From contig CAUJHF010000021.1 of the NCBI GenBank assembly GCA_963204745.1, positions 1 through 50,406 on the forward strand: a stretch of DNA of 50,406 bases, written 5' to 3'. Under the pieces are notes generated by a model. That model did no database searches. It saw only the letters and a program-made list of their open reading frames with translations, and was not told the DNA's origin. Positions 25,672-34,053 of the stretch are shown in pieces (position 1 is the stretch's first letter; every line of letters begins with the position of its first letter). Position numbers and translations under genes: made by a program. This stretch comes from Pseudomonadota bacterium (GTDB lineage: Bacteria > Pseudomonadota > Gammaproteobacteria > Steroidobacterales > GCA-2729495).

Positions 25672-28191
25672 TCACATGGCCCATTTGATCAGCGCCAGCT
25701 CGTTCGGCACGCGCGCCAGCGCATGTCGCGGCACAATCCGCGGCGTGAAATCGTCGAGGTCGCGACCCGATGCGACGGTCAGCTCATAGGTATAGCCATT
25801 GCTCGAACCCGGAATGGGCAAGGACCGCTCCATCGACTGACAGAAGGTACCGCCCTGGCTCGCCGCCTCCGCATACAACTGTACGTCGACCATGTCGGGA
25901 TGAATGTCACCGAGATAAACCGACACGGATACCTTGCGGGTCGTGCCGTCCCCACCGGTCTGACACGGGGCGAGATGGATCTGCTCCCAGTGGCTGCGCA
26001 ATTCCCGCTCCCAGTTCGCAAGTTGCACGCCAGCCCGCCCGCTGTCCAGCCCGCGGCGGGCAACCAGGGCGGCGGCAGGCAGATACACCTCGCGCACGTA
26101 GTCGTGCAGCATCCGGTTGGTACTGAACTCCGGCGTCAGGCGCGACATGCTGGCACGCATGCGCGCCAGCCATGTCGCGGGAATACCCGACGCATCGCGC
26201 GCGTAGAACATCGGCACGACTTCCTGCTCAAGAATCCCGAACAGCTGATCCAGCTGGGCCGCGTCCCGGCGTTCGGCTGTGCCGTCCGCCTCCTGGATCG
26301 CCCAGCCCACTGCCGGGTCCCAGGCCTCGGCCCACCAGCCATCGAGTACCGACAGGTTGAGCCCGCCGTTGACGAGAACCTTCATGCCGCTCGTGCCACA
26401 GGCCTCCCAGGGTCGCCGCGGCGTGTTGATCCATACATCGATACCCTTCACGAGCTCCTGGGCAAGCGCAAGATCGTAATCTTCGAGGAAGACCACACGC
26501 CCGCGGACTTCCGGATCCTCCGAGAACAGGACCCACTCCTGGATAAAGCGCTGCCCCTCTGCATCGGCCGGATGCGCCTTCCCGGCAACGATCAGTTGCA
26601 CAGGGCGCTGACTGTCTGACAGCAGTCGCTTCAGGCGCTGCGTATCCCGGAGCAACAGGTCCGGCCGCTTGTATTCGGTGAAGCGCCGTGCGAATCCAAG
26701 CGTCAGGGCATTGGGATCGAGGATATGCGCGACATCGATATCCGGCTCGCCGGGACGGTGGCGCCGCGCGAGTTGCCGGCCCAACCTGCGCCGTGCGTAG
26801 TCGACAAGCGCCCTGCGCTCGGTGCCTTTCATTTCCCACAAGACCTTGTCGTCCGTGCAATCGATGGCAGAACGCAGATCGGTAACGACCCCCAGCCACC
26901 GGTCCTTGCCGCAGGTGCAGGTCCACAGCTCGTCCGATGACGCTGAATCCCACGATGGCACGTGCACACCATTGGTCACATGGCTGACCGGGATCTGCGT
27001 AAGCGGCCAGTCCGGATAAAGCCCGGCGAAGATACCGCGGCTCACCTCACCATGCAGGCGACTGACGCCATTGACGGTGGCACATAGCCTGGCTGCAAGC
27101 CAGGCCATGTTGAACAGGCCCGTATCGTGGCTGCCGGCGACCTGGCCGAGCACCGCGAGTTCCTCAACAGGCACGGCCAGCCTCGATGCATAGTCGCCAG
27201 CATATTTTTTCAGCAGCTCAATGGAGAATACGTCGAAGCCGGCGGCTACCGGCGTATGCGTGGTAAACACGTTCCCCGCACGCACTGCCCATACGGCTTC
27301 CCGGAAACCAAGCGCATGCCGCTCCATGAAGCACCGCGCGCGTTCGATGGCCGCAAAAGCCGCGTGACCTTCATTGAGATGACAGACATCGACCGGCAGG
27401 CCGAGCACCTCGACGAGACGCCAGCCACCGACGCCAAGCGCGATTTCCTGCATGAGGCGCATTTCCGGCGCAGCCTCATAGAGTTTGCCGGTGATGCCGC
27501 GATCTATCGCATCGTTCCACGGATCGTTGCTGTCCAGCAGGTAGAGCGGCACCCGTCCAACCTGGGCTTTCCACACGCGGAAACGCACGGTACGGCCCGG
27601 AAATTCCACGGGTATGCTCAACCACGCGCCGCCGCGATCGAATACCCGCGCAACAGGCAGACTGGCCGGGTCATTGAACGGATAGCTCACCAGCTGCCGC
27701 CCCTCGTCGTCGACGGACTGGCGGAAATAGCCTTCCTGGTAGAGCAGCCCGATCCCGACCAGCGGAAGACCCAGATCGCTGGCGGCTTTCAGGTGGTCGC
27801 CGGCAAGCACGCCGAGGCCGCCCGCATAGAGCGGCAAGGCCCCGGCGAGTCCAAACTCCATGCTGAAGTAGGCCACGCCGCGCAGGCTGCCGGCAGGGAT
27901 ATTCAGCTGCGACCACGTCTGGCGCGCCGTATAGTCGGCACGCGCGGCCACCAGTGAGTGGAGTCGGGCCTTGAAGGCAACGTTGCGGTCCAGTTCCTGC
28001 AGGCGTTCCTCACCAAGGCCCTGCAGCACTACAAACGGATTCTCCGTCCGTTCCCAGCTTTCACGATCGATCGACTTCCAGAGTTCATCGCCAGCGTGAC
28101 TCCAGGTCCAGCGCAGATCCATGGCCAGATCAGCGAGCGGCTCGAGATCAGAGGGCAGATTCGCCCGCAAACCAGTACCACGCAATTCCAT
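25672..28191 (-). CDS. glgP: Alpha-glucan (glycogen/starch) phosphorylase, TIGR02094-type
   Basis: 839 residues. It begins with the DUF3417-type N-terminal domain typical of the short bacterial phosphorylases (LADLAMDLRWTWSHAGDELW). The body has AYFSMEFGLAGALPLYAGGLGVLAGDHLKAASDLGLP and the PLP attachment motif EACGTSGMKVLVNGGLNLS. The reaction releases glucose-1-phosphate from linear alpha-1,4 glucans. AAGGG precedes the ATG by 8 nt. Operon position between the metallo-beta-lactamase and acetate kinase suggests energy recovery from glycogen under limiting conditions. Confidence 0.94.
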   Translation of the reverse strand: MELRGTGLRANLPSDLEPLADLAMDLRWTWSHAGDELWKSIDRESWERTENPFVVLQGLGEERLQELDRNVAFKARLHSLVAARADYTARQTWSQLNIPAGSLRGVAYFSMEFGLAGALPLYAGGLGVLAGDHLKAASDLGLPLVGIGLLYQEGYFRQSVDDEGRQLVSYPFNDPASLPVARVFDRGGAWLSIPVEFPGRTVRFRVWKAQVGRVPLYLLDSNDPWNDAIDRGITGKLYEAAPEMRLMQEIALGVGGWRLVEVLGLPVDVCHLNEGHAAFAAIERARCFMERHALGFREAVWAVRAGNVFTTHTPVAAGFDVFSIELLKKYAGDYASRLAVPVEELAVLGQVAGSHDTGLFNMAWLAARLCATVNGVSRLHGEVSRGIFAGLYPDWPLTQIPVSHVTNGVHVPSWDSASSDELWTCTCGKDRWLGVVTDLRSAIDCTDDKVLWEMKGTERRALVDYARRRLGRQLARRHRPGEPDIDVAHILDPNALTLGFARRFTEYKRPDLLLRDTQRLKRLLSDSQRPVQLIVAGKAHPADAEGQRFIQEWVLFSEDPEVRGRVVFLEDYDLALAQELVKGIDVWINTPRRPWEACGTSGMKVLVNGGLNLSVLDGWWAEAWDPAVGWAIQEADGTAERRDAAQLDQLFGILEQEVVPMFYARDASGIPATWLARMRASMSRLTPEFSTNRMLHDYVREVYLPAAALVARRGLDSGRAGVQLANWERELRSHWEQIHLAPCQTGGDGTTRKVSVSVYLGDIHPDMVDVQLYAEAASQGGTFCQSMERSLPIPGSSNGYTYELTVASGRDLDDFTPRIVPRHALARVPNELALIKWAM

Positions 28192-28279
28192 GATGATGCC
28201 CTTCTAACCCGGATCGCGACCGGCGCTGATGATGCTTTCTACCTCTGCCTTCGGCGCAAATGCTGACCGGGGATTCAAC

Positions 28280-29665
28280 TCACAGCGTGAATGACTGGTG
28301 GGGTGCGGGCATCTCTACGGCCGTACCGGTCAGGCGACCGGCGAAAACCTGCATGTTGTCCGGTTCGCCATGCACCAGGAACGTACGCTTTGCTTTGGTC
28401 TGCGCATGCCAGGCGAGCAACTCGGCCTGGTCGGCGTGAGCCGAGAAGCCATTGATGGTGTGGATGCTCGCCTGTACGCGGATCTCGTCACCAAACAGCT
28501 TTACGGTTTTGGCGCCATCGATAATGCGCCGCGCAAGCGTGCCCCGCGCCGCGTAACCCACAAACACGATCGCAGAGTCTTCCCGCCACAGGTTGTGCTT
28601 CAGGTGGTGACGCACCCGACCGCCCGTGCACATGCCGGAACCCGCCATGATTACGGAGCCACCTGCGATCCTGTTCAGCGCCATGGACTCTGCCGCCTCA
28701 TGTGTGAAATGCAGCCCCGGCATGTCGAAGGGGTCGCGACCATCGCGGAACATTTCGCAGGTCTCGGCGTCGTAACACTCCGGGTGACGCCGGAATATTT
28801 CGGTGGCCGAGATGGCCATCGGTGAATCGAGAAAGACCTGCATCCGGCGCGGCAGGCGCCGGCTTTCGGTTGCTTCGCGCAGGTGATAGAGAACTTCCTG
28901 GGCCCGCTCCAGGGCAAATGTCGGAATCACCACGTTGCCGCCGCGGTCAAGCGCAGCCTCGATCGCAGCGTAGAGCTCCTCGATGGAAGGTCCGAGCGGC
29001 TTGTGCCGGCGGTCACCATAGGTCGTCTCCATGATGACGATGTCCGCCTGCGGAGGCGGTGCCGGGTCGCGCAGGATCGGTCTGCCGCTGCCGCCGAGGT
29101 CGCCTGAAAAAAGCAGTCGGCGGGATGTGCCGCTTTCGCTGAGTTCCAGCAGTACGCAGGCGGAACCGAGAATGTGCCCCGCGTCGATGAACGTGGCGCG
29201 GATACCGGGCGCCACCTCGACCGGCCGGTTGTAGACCGCTGTGCGGCCGAAAAACTCCAGTGTATTCAGCGCTTCAAGCGTCGTGTACAGCGGCCCGGCA
29301 GCACCTTTGCTGTCATGCCGTCCGGCGCGGCGCGCGCGCCAGCGGGCTTCCTCTTCCTGCAGGTAAGCCGAGTCGAGCATGACCAGACGTGCCAGTTCCC
29401 GGGAAGCGGCGGTGGTGATGATCTCCCCGCGGAATCCCCGCTTGGCCAGCAATGGCAGCCGCCCGCAGTGATCGAGGTGCGCATGGGTCAGCAGCACATA
29501 GTCGATCGAGTCAGCATCGAAGCCGAAGGCTTTGGTGTTCTCATCCTCCTGCTCGTATCCGCCCTGGTACAGGCCACAGTCGATCAGCACGCGCTTGCCC
29601 GCGCATTCCACAAGGTGACACGATCCCGTCACACCCAGATCGGCGCCGTGAAACTCGAGCTTCAT
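28280..29665 (-). CDS. Beta-CASP metallo-beta-lactamase, RNA-processing type
   Basis: 461 residues. The zinc ligands are visible as HAHLDHCG near residue 60, with later His and Asp in DAGHILGSA and FSGDLGG. The beta-CASP part has TFALERAQEVLYHLREA, DSPMAISATEIFRRH, VIMAGSGMCTGGRV, and GYAARGTLARRI, and the C-terminal HGEP with FSAHADQ. This family comprises 5'-3' exoribonuclease and endonuclease-type RNA enzymes. AAGGA precedes the ATG. It lies in a stress or energy-type gene set with the LOG protein and the phosphorylase. Confidence 0.9.
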   Translation of the reverse strand: MKLEFHGADLGVTGSCHLVECAGKRVLIDCGLYQGGYEQEDENTKAFGFDADSIDYVLLTHAHLDHCGRLPLLAKRGFRGEIITTAASRELARLVMLDSAYLQEEEARWRARRAGRHDSKGAAGPLYTTLEALNTLEFFGRTAVYNRPVEVAPGIRATFIDAGHILGSACVLLELSESGTSRRLLFSGDLGGSGRPILRDPAPPPQADIVIMETTYGDRRHKPLGPSIEELYAAIEAALDRGGNVVIPTFALERAQEVLYHLREATESRRLPRRMQVFLDSPMAISATEIFRRHPECYDAETCEMFRDGRDPFDMPGLHFTHEAAESMALNRIAGGSVIMAGSGMCTGGRVRHHLKHNLWREDSAIVFVGYAARGTLARRIIDGAKTVKLFGDEIRVQASIHTINGFSAHADQAELLAWHAQTKAKRTFLVHGEPDNMQVFAGRLTGTAVEMPAPHQSFTL

Positions 29666-29717
29666 GTCCTGTTCCTTGAATAATCAGGCAGGCAGTGCGG
29701 GATAGCCGGTGTCAGGC

Positions 29718-30677
29718 TCAGACCAGCGGTTCACCGTTGATCTCGTACCAGTGCCGGATACCCTCCCAGATCTCGTCCGCCGTCTCGGCGTACCAGAACA
29801 GCTCCCGGTCTTCGGGATCGATCACGCCCTCATCCACCAGGAAATCGGGATTGAAAGCCTGACGCCAATAATCCTGACCCACCAGCACCACCGGGACTGG
29901 CCTGATCTTGCGCGTTTGCACCAGCGTCAGCGTTTCGAAAAGTTCGTCCAGAGTGCCATACCCGCCAGGGAACACCACCAGGGCCTTGGCCCGCAGCAAA
30001 AAGTGCAGTTTGCGCAGCGCAAAGTAGTGAAAGCGCATGCAGAGGTCCGGCGTGATGTAGGGATTGGGAAACTGCTCGTGAGGCAGCCTGATGTTCAGAC
30101 CGACCGACTTGGCACCAACGTCGAAGGCGCCGCGGTTGGCGGCTTCCATGATGCCGGGGCCGCCCCCGGTCAGCACAACCAGATGTGAGCCGTCCCTGCC
30201 CTCGTCGGCCCGGGCCACAAGTTGACCGAACTGACGGGCCACATCGTAGTAGTGGCTCTTGGCCAGAATCCGCTCGGCAATGCGCACCCGCTGCTGGCAC
30301 TCGGCATCGGCCGGATGGGCCGCACAAGCCGCCCGCCTGGCCTCGAGTGTGCGCTGTGCAGCTGCCGGCTCCGCTATGCGGGTGCTGCCGAAAACCACGA
30401 TCGTCTGCGTGATGCCGTGCCGGGCCAGCAACATCTCCGGCTTGGCATAGTCCACCTGCAGCCTGAGCCCGCGCATCTCCTCCAGGTGCAGGAAATCGAC
30501 ATCCCGGTCCGCCTCGCAGTAGCTGGGACTTTCCATGATCGCCTTCAGCCGGGCGGGAACGGAACTGTCGTCCTCGACCGGCTTGGGGTGCTGCCACGGG
30601 AGCGGCTCGCGGCGCACCTCCGGCGAGGCCGGGGGTGGAATCGGGCACCCGGGTGCCGACGGACCAGTCCTGGACAT
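29718..30677 (-). CDS. LOG-family Rossmann protein (TIGR00730-like)
   Basis: 319 residues with the ATG at 30677 preceded by GGAGG, which is clearly better than the upstream ATG at 30698. The nucleotide motifs are LTGGGPGIMEAANRGA and FPGGYGTLDELFETLT, the PGGxGTxxE signature of LOG/lysine decarboxylase-like proteins, which cleave nucleoside 5'-monophosphates (cytokinin activation or nucleotide turnover). An N-terminal extension of about 110 residues places it in the longer subset, similar in length to PpnN-like relatives, but it is not assigned to PpnN. It lies 52 nt upstream of the RNA-type metallo-beta-lactamase. Confidence 0.87.
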   Translation of the reverse strand: MSRTGPSAPGCPIPPPASPEVRREPLPWQHPKPVEDDSSVPARLKAIMESPSYCEADRDVDFLHLEEMRGLRLQVDYAKPEMLLARHGITQTIVVFGSTRIAEPAAAQRTLEARRAACAAHPADAECQQRVRIAERILAKSHYYDVARQFGQLVARADEGRDGSHLVVLTGGGPGIMEAANRGAFDVGAKSVGLNIRLPHEQFPNPYITPDLCMRFHYFALRKLHFLLRAKALVVFPGGYGTLDELFETLTLVQTRKIRPVPVVLVGQDYWRQAFNPDFLVDEGVIDPEDRELFWYAETADEIWEGIRHWYEINGEPLV

Positions 30678-30708
30678 CTCTACCTCCGCGGCGGTCACCA
30701 GCCAGGTC

Positions 30709-30731
30709 GCAGGGCCGGATTCCGGCCCTGC
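30709..30731. other. 10-bp perfect hairpin between ilvC and the LOG gene
   Basis: GCAGGGCCGG, a 3-nt loop, and CCGGCCCTGC, located 10 nt after the ilvC stop on the minus strand. No U-run follows, so it is not a standard intrinsic terminator; it may slow polymerase or protect the ilvC mRNA end while allowing read-through into the LOG gene. Confidence 0.55.
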
Positions 30732-30741
30732 TCGTTCAGAC

Positions 30742-31791
<1,050 letters not shown>

Positions 31792-31821
31792 TCAGCATCC
31801 GTAATCCACACTATAGGCGCC

Positions 31822-31874
31822 CTGTATCGTTGCGTAAAATGAAATAAACACAATACAGTGTCCCTGCATATGCA
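31822..31874. promoter_or_regulatory. Candidate IlvY operator region between ilvC and ilvY
   Basis: The 128-nt divergent gap holds an inverted repeat CTGTATCGT (31822-31830) and CACAATACAG (31849-31858), and a palindrome TGCATATGCA (31865-31874). LysR-type regulators bind T-N11-A-like palindromes near their own divergent genes, and IlvY of E. coli activates ilvC this way. The A/T-rich AAAATGAAATAAACACAATA in between is the most likely promoter for ilvC or ilvY. Confidence 0.6.
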
Positions 31875-31886
31875 ATACTGCCCCGC

Positions 31887-32744
31887 ATGGACAGCCGGCA
31901 ACTGCGCCAGTTTCTCAACCTCGCCGATGCGCTGCATTTCGGCAAGGCCAGCGAAGCAAGCCACGTCAGCCCGTCAGCGTTGAGCCGCAGCATCCAGCAA
32001 CTGGAGGCAGAGGTCGGCGTCGCACTTTTCACCAGGGACAACCGCAGCGTCGCTCTCACCCACGAGGGAAAGATGTTCCTGCCCTGGGCGCGCGAAGCCT
32101 TGACGCAGTGGGATGCGATTCGCAACACACTGATGGCCGAGGCCGACGAACTGCACGGCGAAGTGAGCATGTATTGCTCGGTTACTGCGAGCTACAGCTT
32201 CCTGTTCGAGATTCTCAGTGCGTTTCGCCGCGACCACCCGCGTATCGAGATCAAGCTGCATACCGGCGATCCGGAACTTGCCATCGCGCGGGTGCTGGCC
32301 GGCGAGGAAGACATCGCGATCGGTGCGCGACCGGATGTACTGCCGAACGGCCTCGCCTTCCGGCCCATCACCACCTCACCGCTGCTGTTCATCGCCAGCA
32401 AGGATCATCCCCGGCCGGTCGGCAAGAACTGGGCGGCAACACCGATGATCCTGTCGGAAAGCGGCCTGGCGAGGAGCCGGGTCGACGCCTGGTTCCGGGC
32501 GCGCGGCGTACAGCCGTCGATCTACGCCCAGGTGGCCGGCAACGAGGCGATTGTCAGCATGGTCAGCCTCGGCTTCGGCGTCGGCGTGGTGCCGCGCATC
32601 GTGCTCGACAACAGCCCGCTGGCCGGCAACATCCGCGTCCTCGACATCAGGCCCAAACTCAAGGCCTATGAAGTGGGACTGTTCGCCCTGAACAGGAAAC
32701 TCAGGAGCCCGGTGATCAACGCTTTCTGGTCACAGTTGCAATAG
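31887..32744 (+). CDS. ilvY: LysR-type regulator IlvY
   Basis: 285 residues. The N-terminal winged helix reads MDSRQLRQFLNLADALHFGKASEASHVSPSALSRSIQQLE, the usual LysR DNA-binding domain, and the effector domain covers 90-285. Its divergent position to ilvC and the match to the IlvY subgroup (LNLADALHFGKAS rather than the FVAVAE form) support the name. In E. coli it activates ilvC when acetolactate or acetohydroxybutyrate accumulates. Confidence 0.93.
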   Translation: MDSRQLRQFLNLADALHFGKASEASHVSPSALSRSIQQLEAEVGVALFTRDNRSVALTHEGKMFLPWAREALTQWDAIRNTLMAEADELHGEVSMYCSVTASYSFLFEILSAFRRDHPRIEIKLHTGDPELAIARVLAGEEDIAIGARPDVLPNGLAFRPITTSPLLFIASKDHPRPVGKNWAATPMILSESGLARSRVDAWFRARGVQPSIYAQVAGNEAIVSMVSLGFGVGVVPRIVLDNSPLAGNIRVLDIRPKLKAYEVGLFALNRKLRSPVINAFWSQLQ

Positions 32745-32885
32745 CAGACCAATGCAGATCCAGGATCCGGCGTCATGCAAACCGGCATGCGTTGCGGCAG
32801 AATACGCGCACCCGGTGTGCCCAGGGGACACAGCGGCATCGGCCCGACCAGACACAAAACACAATTCATGGATGGAGCGTTGAGA

Positions 32886-34037
32886 ATGAACCCGACCCGG
32901 TACAAGACGCTGAGTTCTGCCGCTGTTGTTTCTGCCTTTCTGCTGACCACGGGTTTCGGCTTTGGCAAGAAGGCCGAGGCTCCGCCCGCCTACGATCCCG
33001 CGGCAAGCGCCGCGAGCCAGGCCGCGAGCTTCGTGGCACCCGGCAAGGCGGCGAAATTCATGGCCGATGTCAGGAAGATTGCGATCACGTCCTGCAACGT
33101 GATGTTTGCTTTCAAGTCAAATGGTTCAGCTGGCACCCAGGGCGGCCTGTTTTCCGAGGCAGGCGGCGTCACGCGGGCCGAGGCCAAGGTCAAGGTGGAA
33201 TACAACCTCCAGGGCATGGACGATGCCAGCATGCAGAGCCTCACCGACGAGATCTGCACCAACGCCGAGAACCAGGCACGTGCAGCAGGCTTCGAGCTTG
33301 TACCCGCCGCAGACCTGGCCGCGAACGAAGACTTCCAGGGCATGCACCGGAATGCCCGGCCGATTCCATTTGAATACAAGGCCGCGGGCAGGGGCACAAG
33401 CACAAGATACGTGGTTTACGCGCCGGCCGGCCAGGGCGTGTTCGATCCGCGCTTCATCGGCACATCGGCCGGACTCGGCGCAGCCATGAAGGCTGCCAAG
33501 GGCGAATCGCCGGACCTTTACGAAGGCCGGGTCATGGACACGCTCGGTGCCGACGCGATGCACCTGAATATCCTCGTCGATTTCACCGAGATGCAAAGCG
33601 ACGGCCAGAAAGCCGCCCTGGGCGGATTGGCCAGCAAGGATTCTGCGTCAGTCGATGCGGAAGCCCGGCTGTCCATCGCCGGCGACATGAATATCCGCCT
33701 CAAGGCCTTCCAGAACTGCTGGGAGCGCTTCGGCAAGCATGAATGCATGACCGACCTTGCCAAGGTGCCGAGTTTCAGCACTGCGCATCCGGTCGTCTCG
33801 GCCGCGCCTTTCTATACGGACCTGGTCAACGAAACCACGACCGGCGACAAGGTGGCCAATGTCGCCACCAAAGGCCTTGCGGTAATGGCGGCTCTCAGCG
33901 GCGTGAAAGGCGGAATGAGCACGAATGTCACCCGGTATGGCGTGCACGTTGATCCGGTGCAGTACGGCGCAGAGGTAAAAACCTACGTGACCGGATTTGT
34001 CGACATGATCCTGTCGAGCGCAAAGTCGGCACAGTAA
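32886..34037 (+). CDS. Exported protein of unknown function
   Basis: 383 residues from the ATG at 32886, chosen because it places a signal peptide (MNPTRYKTLSSAAVVSAFLL, cleaving near FGFG or AEA) at the start; the frame is open further upstream to 32775. I recognise no family. The mature protein has two Cys in close pairs (SCNVMF, ICTNAENQ, NCWERFGKHEC) and a long alpha/beta body with VKVEYNLQGM and VDPVQYGAEVKTYVTGFVDMIL. A lipase-like or esterase-like call was considered but no nucleophile motif is visible. It converges on the 27-haem cytochrome gene with only 16 nt between them. Confidence 0.7.
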   Translation: MNPTRYKTLSSAAVVSAFLLTTGFGFGKKAEAPPAYDPAASAASQAASFVAPGKAAKFMADVRKIAITSCNVMFAFKSNGSAGTQGGLFSEAGGVTRAEAKVKVEYNLQGMDDASMQSLTDEICTNAENQARAAGFELVPAADLAANEDFQGMHRNARPIPFEYKAAGRGTSTRYVVYAPAGQGVFDPRFIGTSAGLGAAMKAAKGESPDLYEGRVMDTLGADAMHLNILVDFTEMQSDGQKAALGGLASKDSASVDAEARLSIAGDMNIRLKAFQNCWERFGKHECMTDLAKVPSFSTAHPVVSAAPFYTDLVNETTTGDKVANVATKGLAVMAALSGVKGGMSTNVTRYGVHVDPVQYGAEVKTYVTGFVDMILSSAKSAQ

Positions 34038-34053
34038 TCACGCTGCAGGCCAC

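Noticed and set aside
24883..26619. A 578-residue plus-strand frame over acetate kinase and glycogen phosphorylase
   Set aside because: Antisense to two clear enzymes, rich in Arg and His, with no recognisable domain.
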